Shown here piece after piece: positions 24,450 through 32,698 of a stretch of DNA of 49,175 nt. The notes under the pieces were generated by a model, which did no database searches, was not told where the DNA came from, and saw only the letters and a program-made list of their open reading frames with translations. Position numbers and translations under genes: made by a program. Each line of letters opens with the position of its first letter. Positions within the stretch are counted from its first letter, which is position 1. The stretch spans positions 1 to 49,175 of the forward strand of contig JAIORS010000175.1 of the NCBI GenBank assembly GCA_021108005.1, in the 5' to 3' direction. This DNA comes from Candidatus Aegiribacteria sp. Its GTDB lineage: Bacteria > Fermentibacterota > Fermentibacteria > Fermentibacterales > JCC-6.

Positions 24450-25422
24450 TTTTGTCGCCATTTCCCAAAGTTATTACGATTTTCCCTCGGGCATGTCCTT
24501 CTCCAAGATACCGAAGCGCTTCAGCAGCCTCACTTAACGGATACCGTCGATCAATAACGGATTTTACTTTGCCTGCTTCAAAAAGTTCTTTTATAGAAAC
24601 CAGATCGTTTTGGCTTTGTTTTGCTCTTACGCCTACCATTTTCCTGCCGCCGGTTTCTGACATTATTGAACCCATGAGCATGGACTGGAAGATTTGAGCC
24701 ATGGTACCTCCGGCCATCACATAAATGCCCTTGGGAGTCAATGCGCGCTTATAATCTGAGAGTGAATGATACCCGTTTGCCGCAAAAACAAGATCGTACT
24801 GCTGACCATTATTGGTGAAATCCTCTTTAGTGTAATCAATAACATGATCTGCCCCAATCGAGCGTGCCTGCTCCAAATTCCTCGTGCTGCACACGGCTGT
24901 GACCTCGGTGTCAAACGATTTGGCAATCTGAACCGCAAAAGTCCCTACCCCACCTGATGCCCCATTGATCAAAACCTTTTGCCCCGCCTGGATATGCCCC
25001 TCATCGCGCAGGCCCTGCAGGGCAGTGATCGCCGCCATAGGTATCGCTGCTGCTTCATCGAACGAAGTATTGACCGGCTTCAACCACAATGCGCTTTCAG
25101 GCGCACTTGCATACTCAGCAAAACCACCCTTTACCATCCCAAACACTTCATCTCCCGGCTGAAACTGCTTGACGTTTCTGCCAACCGTTTCAATCCGCCC
25201 CGCCACATCCGCACCGAGTCTCGAGTCTTTAGGTTTGAGCAGCCCCCCGCCCATCAAGCGAATCAAGAATATGTCAGCGGTCAGGAAATGCCAGTCATAT
25301 GCATTTACGGATGCCGCACTAATTTTTATCAAAACTTCAGCATCTTTAGGCGTTGGTTGTTCTACATCCTTAAGCTGAAGAACATCCGGTGATCCGTATT
25401 TTGTGTACACAATTGCTTTCAT
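24445..25422 (-). CDS. MDR-family NAD(P)-dependent oxidoreductase (quinone reductase-like)
   Basis: 325-residue medium-chain dehydrogenase without catalytic zinc ligands. GroES-like N-domain (MKAIVYTKYGSPDVLQLKDV, then GADVAGRIETVGRNVKQF and GDEVFG) and Rossmann domain with NGASGGVGTFAVQIAK for NADPH. The N-terminal ASVNAYDWHFL and C-terminal ARGKIVI are typical of zeta-crystallin-type quinone reductases or alkenal reductases. The start ATG follows AGGAGG. Its stop lies inside the attC-like R box, and it is preceded by another attC-like repeat, so it behaves as a cassette gene. The substrate is unknown. Confidence 0.85.
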   Translation of the reverse strand: MKAIVYTKYGSPDVLQLKDVEQPTPKDAEVLIKISAASVNAYDWHFLTADIFLIRLMGGGLLKPKDSRLGADVAGRIETVGRNVKQFQPGDEVFGMVKGGFAEYASAPESALWLKPVNTSFDEAAAIPMAAITALQGLRDEGHIQAGQKVLINGASGGVGTFAVQIAKSFDTEVTAVCSTRNLEQARSIGADHVIDYTKEDFTNNGQQYDLVFAANGYHSLSDYKRALTPKGIYVMAGGTMAQIFQSMLMGSIMSETGGRKMVGVRAKQSQNDLVSIKELFEAGKVKSVIDRRYPLSEAAEALRYLGEGHARGKIVITLGNGDKT

Positions 25423-25446
25423 AGTATTCCTCCTGGGTCACAAAAA

Positions 25447-25507
25447 ACCTAACTCCCTGAATAACCTGCACAAATATCAGTGAAGCCTCCTCTCAAGCGT
25501 TTGTGGC
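25447..25507 (-). other. attC-like site after GspF-like gene
   Basis: 61 bases. On the minus strand it goes from CCACAAACGCTTGAG (containing the stop TGA) to GAGTTAGGT. The arm pair CTTGA / CTGAA differs by one unpaired base, as expected for attC L boxes. GTTAGGT matches GTTRRRY and lies 26 bases before the oxidoreductase ATG. Confidence 0.5.
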
Positions 25508-26227
25508 AGGTTCATTCAGTTGTTCAGTGCTCTTTTTGTGTCCCTTAAAAACAATCCGCAAGACATCATTATTATTTTCTGTAACTAAAAAGGATGCAAG
25601 CTTCCCTTTTTCAATTTTATAATTTCGGGATTCCGTTCTTAATACTCCATCGCTTTTGCAGGCGGAATCAAGATTTTGCCATATTGATTTGTAAACAAGG
25701 GAATGAGTTAGCTGTTTGACTTGGATAACTTCAGTGGATACGAAGTATTTATAGAGAAAAGATTCACCAACCTGCTCTAATTCAACAACAGTAGCATTTT
25801 CGGTTTTGGCTTTGGATATGAGCTTGAGAAATTCTCGCTCAAAACATCCTTTGCAGATTATTGATGGTGACATTTGCTCATATTTTTCAGCAAGCGAGAT
25901 GAGCTCTTCATCAATATATTTTAGCTGGCGTGTATCAGCCAAAATGTGATAAGTATCTTCAAGTGCATAATCCATAACGCTATTCAGGTAGCTTGCTATG
26001 ATTATTTTTGTTAATGTATCCGGAAGACGTGGGTTAGCATTCTGAAAGGATGTTTGCAGATCATTGCCCTCAAAAATGCTTTTGTAGATTGACCTGGCAC
26101 ACAGGTTTTCAGAATTAGAACCCGCTTCACCAAATGTTTCCAAAGCTTTCAGAAGTCCGGTTGTGATTACTCCGTATTTCAGAGCATGAATCAGGTGAAT
26201 CGATTCCTTGTAAGATAAAGCTTTCAT
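25493..26227 (-). CDS. Unknown protein with GspF-like N-terminal helical region
   Basis: 244 residues, not confidently recognised. Residues 1-95 resemble the helical T2SF unit of GspF / PilC proteins: IHLIHALKYGVITTGLLKAL, then IYKSIFEGNDLQTSFQN and RLPDTLTKIIIASYLNSVMD. The membrane segments of GspF are missing, and the C-terminal half (ATVVELEQVGESF, then HSLVYKSIWQNLDSACK and LRIVFKG) resembles no domain I can name, though it recalls the N-domain of GspE-type ATPases. It is more A+T-rich than the flanking chromosome, in keeping with recent arrival. The ATG sits inside a GTTAGATG box, so the 5' leader is essentially absent. Function is open. Confidence 0.6.
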   Translation of the reverse strand: MKALSYKESIHLIHALKYGVITTGLLKALETFGEAGSNSENLCARSIYKSIFEGNDLQTSFQNANPRLPDTLTKIIIASYLNSVMDYALEDTYHILADTRQLKYIDEELISLAEKYEQMSPSIICKGCFEREFLKLISKAKTENATVVELEQVGESFLYKYFVSTEVIQVKQLTHSLVYKSIWQNLDSACKSDGVLRTESRNYKIEKGKLASFLVTENNNDVLRIVFKGHKKSTEQLNEPATNA

Positions 26228-26311
26228 CTAACTCCCATAGCAGTTTCATAATACACTGAACGTCTGCCATGAGGCGCGCTGTAAAGCGTCAACTCGATGG
26301 CTTTGTTAGCC
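26226..26311 (-). other. attC-like site after methyltransferase
   Basis: 86 bases. On the minus strand it begins GGCTAAC, where TAA is the methyltransferase stop, and ends GTTAGAT, whose last bases are the ATG of the next gene. Inner arms CCATCGAGTTG and AGCAGTTT-containing partner pair imperfectly. The strict coupling of stop codon, boxes and next start is the best single piece of cassette evidence in the window. Confidence 0.65.
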
Positions 26312-26959
26312 ATCGTGTTTCTTCTTTGCCAAAATCTGAAAGATGCGTACTGCGCTTCCATTCATAGAAGAAGCATCAATGTTGTCTTCGTTTATAATTT
26401 CAAATTGCGATAAAAGCTCATATATCCACAGCATATCGTGATGCCTAACCACTGCTCCTTCAGGGAGGCGAAAAGTACCAAACAAACCAAATTCTTTTTC
26501 GAATTGACGGTATCTCTCCTGGTTTTTTGCGTTTTGCTGAAAGGGATAATCGCTGACGATTAACACCCCGTCGGGAATCAGTACTCTATTTATCTCACTT
26601 ATTATTTGTCTTTGACCGGCGTTGGTAGGTACGCAAGTTAGAACAGCCAATAGAGTGCAGGCAACGAAAGAATTATCAGGAAAGGGAATTGTTGCTCCAT
26701 CAAAATGTTGAATATTCAGGCCGGGATTTGAAGATTGACCACGAGAAATCATTTGTGATGAGATATCAATTCCAACAACATTGTTAAAGCCACCATTTTT
26801 CAGTTCTATGCAAGTACGCCCATATCCGCATCCATAATCCAATATTTTACCGTCAGCAGGTATTGACTCCCTAATCTTTTCCATATCAATTGGGTGAGTA
26901 AAAGTTTTTTGAGTGGCAACACTATCCCAATATTTTTCTTGCATATCAATTTTTTTCAT
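26306..26959 (-). CDS. SAM-dependent methyltransferase (class I)
   Basis: 217 residues, Rossmann-fold methyltransferase. Motif I is ILDYGCGYGRTC (39-50) and the acidic SAM-ribose residue lies in NVVGIDISSQMI; FDGATIPFPDNSF and LLAVLTCVPTNAG follow the Methyltransf_11 / UbiE pattern. The substrate cannot be told. Its gene starts 13 bases after GTTAGCC with AGGAAT as ribosome site, and ends in GGCTAAC, so it fits a complete gene cassette. It is the rightmost cassette before the transposon graveyard. Confidence 0.85.
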   Translation of the reverse strand: MKKIDMQEKYWDSVATQKTFTHPIDMEKIRESIPADGKILDYGCGYGRTCIELKNGGFNNVVGIDISSQMISRGQSSNPGLNIQHFDGATIPFPDNSFVACTLLAVLTCVPTNAGQRQIISEINRVLIPDGVLIVSDYPFQQNAKNQERYRQFEKEFGLFGTFRLPEGAVVRHHDMLWIYELLSQFEIINEDNIDASSMNGSAVRIFQILAKKKHDG

Positions 26960-26970
26960 TTTATTCCTGT

Positions 26971-27077
26971 GGCTAACATTTGCTTAACTTGCAACGCGTT
27001 TTGGCGCGGTTTGTGCGTACACGAGCGAAGCGAGTAGCACATAACCGTGACATAGCGTTGTCAAGTTGAAGCAGTTG
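26971..27077 (-). other. attC-like site at the right end of the cassette block
   Basis: 107 bases. Arms GCTTAACTTGCAACGC (26982-26997) and GCGTTGTCAAGTTGAAGC (27055-27072) pair with an unpaired base in each arm, and a loop hairpin GAGCGAAGCGAG lies at the centre. GGCTAAC at 26971 gives a clean box at the methyltransferase side; the outer box (CAGTTGATA) is degenerate. Confidence 0.65.
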
Positions 27078-27159
27078 ATACTCATTGAGGCCTCCCCCTC
27101 GGCATGCCATCCTGGTATGCTGTGGGTGCAAACTATTTCCCTAACAAGGAGGAGACCCA

Positions 27160-27395
27160 ATGAGGTTTTATACCAATACACACCAATATTACTGCGGAAT
27201 AGATCTTCACACCAGGGTGATGTATCTCTGCATCATCAGTTCGGATGGAGAAATTGTTCTTCACCGGAATATGAAAGCTGATCCGGAATCCCTTCTCAAA
27301 GCTATCGAACCTTACAGACCGGATGTCGTTGTTGGAGTGGAGTGCATCTTCACCTGGTACTGGATCGCGGATCTTCTTTCCCATATCCAGAATAC
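27160..27395 (+). pseudogene. IS110-family transposase, N-terminal fragment
   Basis: ATG 27160 after AAGGAGG encodes YYCGIDLHTRVMYLCIISSD, then GEIVLHRNMKADPESLLKAI and VVVGVECIFTWYWIADLL, the start of a DEDD transposase of the IS110 family (Asp in GIDLH, Glu in GVEC, Asp in WIADL). Homology stops near residue 78. The frame continues to 27609 without further resemblance, so the catalytic protein is truncated. Confidence 0.75.
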
Positions 27396-27474
27396 AAACA
27401 GCCAGTACAACCAGCCCGGATTCGGAAGGTGCAATATAGCTCACAAGTGTCGGCGGGAAGAAGTTCTGAGTCAT
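27383..27474 (-). pseudogene. Possible sorting-domain fragment
   Basis: The minus strand reads TQNFFPPTLVSYIAPSESGL followed by VVLAV, resembling the first strands of the FlgD-Ig/Por sorting domain seen in the secreted proteins here. It is cut on both sides by mobile-element remnants. This is a weak match on 30 residues. Confidence 0.35.
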
Positions 27475-27609
27475 TTCAAGAACTCTGATGTGCTTGCGAG
27501 TATAAAGGCAGACAGCGCAGTTGATTGGATGGTCGCTCCGCTCCCGCAGAGAAGAGAAATGTTCGGTAACGTGTTCTGCTCCTCCCCCGACCCTGGAGCT
27601 AACTGGTGA

Positions 27610-27769
27610 ATGCTACGGCATTCAACCCGACAATTGATTGGACGGCATGAGGGAACGTATGTGTTTCTAGGACGAGAAGGAAATATCCTTCCCGGTTCAT
27701 CAAGGATGAATCGCTGATCCTCGATAAGTGTTTGGTGCAGGTGTGCCACGAAAGGAAGTGCTAAGGAAA
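27610..27769. other. Unassigned stretch before intron ORF
   Basis: No gene recognised. It may hold part of the group II intron RNA, but I could not find a convincing 5' GUGYG boundary or domain I structure. Confidence 0.3.
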
Positions 27770-28886
27770 AAAATATCAGCATAACTGTGCTGCACAAAAG
27801 ATGAGGGAAGACCCGGCAGTTACTTCCCAAAGCCTGTGCTTCGGGTAGAGATACCCAAAGCCGACGGCGGCAAGAGGCCGCTTGGAATACCGACAGTTGC
27901 AGACAGAGTTGCTCAGCAGGTTGTAAAACAGCGACTGGAGCCGGAATTGGAGAAACATTTCCATCCTGACTCTTATGGCTATCGACCTGGCAAGTCTGCT
28001 CTGGATGCAGTCGGCAAGGCGCGTAAGAACTGCTGGAAGTACAACTGGGTACTGGACATTGATATCAAGGGATTTTTCGATAATATCGATCATGATCTCC
28101 TGATGAAAGCAGTACGCTTGCACACGGATGTGAAATGGGTGGTTCTGTATATAGAGCGGTGGCTGAAAGCCCCGATCTCTATGCCTGATGGATCACTTAT
28201 TCATCCGCAGAAAGGGACTCCCCAGGGCGGAGTTGGCCAGTCCGCTGCTGGCTAATCTCTTTCTTCATTACGCATTTGACAAATGGATGGAGCGGGAAAA
28301 CCCGACCATACCCTTTGAAAGGTACGCAGATGATGGTGCATGCCACTGTAGAAGCCAGGCTCAGGCGGAAGAGCTGAAGGAGAAACTGAAGGAACGGATG
28401 AATGAAGTTGGGCTGGAACTGCATTCGGATAAGACAAAGATTGTCTACTGTAAGGATGCTGACCGGCGAGGAGATTTTCCCTGCACCAGTTTTGATTTTC
28501 TGGGTTATACTTTTAGACCAAGAAAATCAAAGAACAGGTGGGGAAAGCACTTTATCAACTTCACACCGGCAATCAGTAACAAAGCAGCCAAAGCAATTCG
28601 GCGAACTTCACGAGGTTGGCATTGGCCCAAACGCAGTAATCTTGATTTGGAGGATTTGGCCAGGCTATCTAATCCTGCTATTCGTGGATGGATAAACTAT
28701 TACGGGCGGTTCTACAAATCGGAGTTATTCCCAACGCTACGTTGTCTTGATCGCCGGTTGGTGATGTGGGCAACGAGGAAGTACAAGCGTTTTAGAGGAC
28801 ATCGCAGGAAAGCAAAGCATTGGCTGGATCGCATAGCGCGACGAGAACCAGAGTTGTTTGCCCACTGGAGAGTACTCTACGCATAA
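27770..28886 (+). pseudogene. ltrA: Group II intron reverse transcriptase/maturase, 5'-truncated and frameshifted
   Basis: The frame opening near 27770 gives GSYFPKPVLRVEIPKADGGK, then RPLGIPTVADRVAQQVV and YGYRPGKSALDAV (RT1-RT2), FDNIDHDLL (RT3) and KGTPQGGV (RT4). At about 28232 one extra G shifts the frame (QGG then VG in place of a single V-A before SPLLANLF). The second frame carries SPLLANLFLHYAFDKW, FERYADDGACHC with the catalytic YADD, LDFLGYTF-type RT7 and the maturase X-domain (LARLSNPAIRGWINYYGRF). RT0 and earlier sequence are missing. Splicing or mobility is therefore unlikely unless the shift is an error. Confidence 0.85.
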
Positions 28887-28899
28887 GGCTGAACGATAA

Positions 28900-28973
28900 G
28901 AGCCGGATGAAGGGAGACTTTCACGTCCGGTTCGGAGAGAGCCTGAGGGGGAGGTTCCCTTGGGCTACTCGAC
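28900..28973 (+). ncRNA. Group II intron domains V and VI (3' end)
   Basis: A 34-base domain V hairpin lies at 28900-28933: GAGCCGGATGAAGGG pairs with CTTTCACGTCCGGTTC and includes the AGC catalytic triad. A domain VI-like hairpin and the end CTACTCGAC (28965-28973) follow. This is the expected position just after the maturase stop. The bases right after the end belong to the IS91 remnant, so the intron is inserted in it. Confidence 0.75.
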
Positions 28974-29617
28974 TCAAGGGTATTTCAGAGCATTAATATC
29001 CCAGACCTTCTTCAGAAGCACAGCCCACATCTGTTTTCTGCGGCGGGAGCATGCGGGATGATCTTTCATGGAAGAGGCGTAATTCTCTTCGCCTGGTGCT
29101 TGCTGCGATAAACATTGAACCCGCTGTGCTTCCAGGAGTTCATATTCTCCACCAGCTGCTCTGAGATCATGCCCTCTTCAAGAAGCATCTTGCAGACAAG
29201 ATCGGCGAAGAGCTTTTCAATACCCTTGATATCTGTGGTGTCTATTTCAGGCATGGGGTAGCAATTACCTTCCCGATCCCAGCATGTGTCAGTAATCAGG
29301 GCGTGAACATGGGGGTTCCAATTGGCCATACCACCGAAGGTCTGCGGTACAAGGATGCCCCCTGGAAAAACATCCCTGCGATCAAGAGCTTCATGAAGAA
29401 ATATCGAGAGAGAGTCCCAGGCACACCTGCAGAGCATTGGTAAGAGTTTCCTGTGATGCAGAAAGTGCAGCCTCAGCATCTTCGGGATGTTCCATACCCA
29501 GTGCCTGTGTGGAACAGGCCTAAAGAGTTCCTCCTCAAGGAAGGCTGAAAGATCCAGCGACTTCCTTTTTGAACAGGAAGGACAAAACCTGCGACACTTG
29601 CAGGAGAGGGCTCTCAA
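28974..29617 (-). pseudogene. IS91-family transposase, decayed
   Basis: HUH Y2-type transposase. 29066-29617 encodes SCKCRRFCPSCSKRKSLDLS (zinc-binding), HRHWVWNIPKMLRLHFLHH, and NWNPHVHALITD with the HUH pair. It then frameshifts near 29085 and skips the central region. The other frame gives PACSRRRKQMWAVLLKKVWD and ends at the intron boundary. The N-terminus is cut against the next gene and the tyrosine region is missing. Confidence 0.8.
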
Positions 29618-29634
29618 CCCGGCACGGAGGGTAG

Positions 29635-31332
29635 CTACCTGATAAGTATCATTTCCCTTGTTGAAACGGAATATCCGGTTTCAAGCCGGTAAAGGTAAAC
29701 GCCCGGCGAAACGGCAACACCGGAGGAATTCCTGCCATCCCATATCACTGAATGATCTCCGGAACATTGAACCTTATCGACTAGTGTTGCTACAAGTTTT
29801 CCGGAAACATCGTACACTTTCAGTGTTACATTTTCCGTTTCCTGAACCTGGTAACAGATAGCAGATGACCTGCTGAACGGGTTTGGTCTGTTCTGGAAGA
29901 GAATGGCTGTATCCGTATTGAATATTAGATGTTCCTCGGAGATTCCTACACCGCCGGGTTCGTAGCAACCTGTATTCAGAAGACCATTCCTGAATGAACC
30001 CCATTCAATCAGGTCTTCATTGTAAATCTCCGGAATATCCCAGCAGTAAAGATAATCGTCCATTGAACCGATAAGGATTTCTATATCTCCGTCCTGATCC
30101 AGGTCGGTCAGTGTTGCCGAGCACCTTGACCATCCGGTGGATAGAGGAAACCAGGGCAGAAGAGATCCATCATGATGCCAGATGAAAAGTCCGGCATACG
30201 TTCCAACAGCTATTTCCATATCGCCGTCACCGTCAATATCTCCCAGAGCAGGTGTTCCCTGCGCAAAGGCTCCGGTCGACTGGGGCCAGCCGGTTACAGG
30301 TGTACCATCATGATGCCATACATATACTTTCCTATGTACTGAACCGCAGACTATTTCCAGGTCACCATCACCGTCGATATCTCCAATTGAAGGTGAGCTG
30401 TGCTGTATACCGCCGCCACCCATGTTTCGGGGCCAACCGGTCACCGATGTACCGTCGTGGTGTACACCGTAGACCCGTTCTGATCCAGTCGCGATAAAAA
30501 TTTCCAGGTCGCCGTCGTTATCAATATCGGCCATTGTCGGAGATGCCTCGATGAGCCCGGACAGCTGAGCAGGGAACCCGTTAACGGGTGTACCGTCTGT
30601 ATGCCATGCAAGCAGAGCCTGACTATTTCTTCCAGCAGTGATGATTTCCAGGTCACCATCGTTATCTATGTCACCCACCGCCGGAGTGGAATTGATAGCA
30701 TACGGGTCCACATCAAGCACAGGCCATCCGCTGAAAAGTGTTCCGTCATGATGGAAAACATACATCCGGGCTTCTATATACCCATTGTTGCCATTCAGAT
30801 CTTTGAATGTACCAATGATCAGTTCAAGGTCTCCGTCACCATCCAGATCCGCCATCGTGGGTGAACAGGCTGCGCCGTCATCATCTCCAAGATATTGAGG
30901 CCATCCTGTTTCAAGTGAGCCATCCGCTCTGTAAACGTAAAGATCGGAACGCTGACCTGTTATGGCTATCTCCAATTCCCCGTCGTTGTCTATGTCGCCA
31001 ACAGCAGCTGTATAGTTGGCATGACCACCGGTTGTGACGGGAAAACCACTTACCATGGAACCGTCATGATGATAAACGTGGAGACTCGATCCGGAACCGA
31101 TTAGAACTTCCAGATCACCATCACCGTCGATATCAACGATTTGTGGGCACGATTCGCTGGTTGAGCCACCCGTATTTATCGGGAATCCTGTCTGGTTTGG
31201 AGGAGTGTCGAATCTGTCATCCGTTGATTGTGTGATCGGGATGAGATCCGTTGAAATACGGCTGATTCTAGATTCTGAGGCATTAACTGATGAAACTGCC
31301 AGTACAATGAATAGTAACACTTGCTTCTGCAT
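29635..31332 (-). CDS. Secreted FG-GAP/VCBS-repeat propeller protein with sorting domain
   Basis: Signal peptide (MQKQVLLFIVLAVSSVNA), then about nine repeats of the form DIDGDGDLEVLIG...VYHHDGxxVxGWP. Each has a calcium-binding DxDxDGxxE loop, giving an integrin-alpha-like seven-bladed propeller. The C-terminal 85 residues are the FlgD-Ig/Por sorting domain (QNRPNPFSRSSAICYQV, VYDVSGKLVATL, HSVIWDGRNSSGV, GVYLYRLETG). It is probably exported and displayed at the surface. It looks intact even though decayed mobile DNA abuts its stop. Confidence 0.88.
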   Translation of the reverse strand: MQKQVLLFIVLAVSSVNASESRISRISTDLIPITQSTDDRFDTPPNQTGFPINTGGSTSESCPQIVDIDGDGDLEVLIGSGSSLHVYHHDGSMVSGFPVTTGGHANYTAAVGDIDNDGELEIAITGQRSDLYVYRADGSLETGWPQYLGDDDGAACSPTMADLDGDGDLELIIGTFKDLNGNNGYIEARMYVFHHDGTLFSGWPVLDVDPYAINSTPAVGDIDNDGDLEIITAGRNSQALLAWHTDGTPVNGFPAQLSGLIEASPTMADIDNDGDLEIFIATGSERVYGVHHDGTSVTGWPRNMGGGGIQHSSPSIGDIDGDGDLEIVCGSVHRKVYVWHHDGTPVTGWPQSTGAFAQGTPALGDIDGDGDMEIAVGTYAGLFIWHHDGSLLPWFPLSTGWSRCSATLTDLDQDGDIEILIGSMDDYLYCWDIPEIYNEDLIEWGSFRNGLLNTGCYEPGGVGISEEHLIFNTDTAILFQNRPNPFSRSSAICYQVQETENVTLKVYDVSGKLVATLVDKVQCSGDHSVIWDGRNSSGVAVSPGVYLYRLETGYSVSTREMILIR

Positions 31333-31484
31333 ATTTCCTCCATGTTAACATCGCCTTTGTATACTCCTGTTACGAATGTTATTAAGTATTTCTGTTCAGT
31401 TTAACCGTTCTTTCTAATTCAGAAATTACTGAATAAGGATAACGAGTGTGTTCGTTCCTGTCAAGTAGTCAGGAGGAATCAAGT

Positions 31485-32696
31485 TCAGTCGTTCGGAATT
31501 TCTCCCGCTTTTTTCAGCGCGATTTTAGCCATTATTGGTCCAATGATCTCGAATACGACGCATGTAGCCGTAACCGTTGTTAAAACCGCGGCTCCGATCT
31601 CTGCGCCATGTTCTCCTAGATGTGAGAACTGCTGAGCCACCACTATCGATAGGCCGATTGCCACTCCGGCCTGGGACAGCAATCCAATACCAAGATATTT
31701 TTTTATAGAGGGACTTGCTTTGCCTATTGTTGCCCCGAGTCTTGAACCGAAGATCTTTCCTGCCGATCTTGCCAGGATGTAGATAAGTCCAACCAGTCCA
31801 AGGGAGGGTAATGATCCGATCTTGAGATGCGCTCCTGCGATAAAAAAGAAAAGGATGAAAATAAGCGGCATCAGTGGTCGCAATCTGGTTGCCACCGAAC
31901 TTGTCATGCTTCTTGAAGTGTTTGAAAGAACGAAACCCATTGCCATCGGTGTGAGAATGGGGGAGAAGCCGTAAGTTTTCGCCAGCCCGACAGCCAGACA
32001 TACGAATCCAAAGGTTAGAGCGGGGATGTTGTCATGAGAACGTATCAGCGAAATAAGCTTTGAATAGATAAATCCAAGTAGAAGACCAACTGCAATACTC
32101 AAGAGTATTTCCAGGGCAGGTTCCCCTGCAGTTGCCAGCAGATTGGTTGAGCCTCCCGTCTCGGATGCAAGCAGTGCTTTGCTTGAAGCGGATGCAAATC
32201 CGAAGATAAGTACGGCAATACCGTCATCAAATCCAACCACCGCGTAGAGAGCCTGAGTTAGATTTCCCTTTGCTTTGTATTCCTGGATAACCGCAATAGT
32301 ACCTGCAGGAGCAGTTGCAGGAGCCATGGCGCCGAAGATCAGAGCGAATGGCCAGTCTCCACCTGTGACGAGTAGAACCGCGCCTGTAACAAGTAAAAAA
32401 GCCAGCAGAGTTTCGCATAACAGTATGGTTGTGATACTTTTTCCAAGCCGTTTCAAGACTTTAAGATTCAGCTCGGAACCTATGCTGAAGGCGACAAAAC
32501 CAAGAGCAATATCGGGTATGAAGGAAAGATGTCTGAGAATTTGTTCATCAAACACTTTAAATACAGATACACCAAGCATCGCACCGGCTATCATAAAACC
32601 TATAAGAGAGGGGAGTCCGGTTTTTCTAGCCAGTTTTCCGGCGTAAAGCCCCGCTACAATCGCAAATCCTGCAAGTGCGATGATAGATACTGTCAT
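31485..32696 (-). CDS. CPA2-family cation:proton antiporter
   Basis: 403 residues with about 12 hydrophobic segments and no C-terminal TrkA/RCK domain. Na+/H+ exchanger fold: GLPSLIGFMIAGAMLG at the start, FGAMAPATAPAGTIAVIQEY in the discontinuous helix, and VGFDDGIAVLIFGFA with the paired acidic residues used for ion exchange. It lies 2 bases after the PTS-EIIA-like gene, in one operon, so the EIIA-like protein probably gates it. The ion is probably Na+ or K+. Confidence 0.87.
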   Translation of the reverse strand: MTVSIIALAGFAIVAGLYAGKLARKTGLPSLIGFMIAGAMLGVSVFKVFDEQILRHLSFIPDIALGFVAFSIGSELNLKVLKRLGKSITTILLCETLLAFLLVTGAVLLVTGGDWPFALIFGAMAPATAPAGTIAVIQEYKAKGNLTQALYAVVGFDDGIAVLIFGFASASSKALLASETGGSTNLLATAGEPALEILLSIAVGLLLGFIYSKLISLIRSHDNIPALTFGFVCLAVGLAKTYGFSPILTPMAMGFVLSNTSRSMTSSVATRLRPLMPLIFILFFFIAGAHLKIGSLPSLGLVGLIYILARSAGKIFGSRLGATIGKASPSIKKYLGIGLLSQAGVAIGLSIVVAQQFSHLGEHGAEIGAAVLTTVTATCVVFEIIGPIMAKIALKKAGEIPND

Positions 32697-32698
32697 CT

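Noticed and set aside
27133-27474. Intact minus-strand gene of 113 codons
   Set aside because: Most of it is antisense to the IS110 fragment; only about 30 residues resemble a sorting domain, so it is listed as a fragment.
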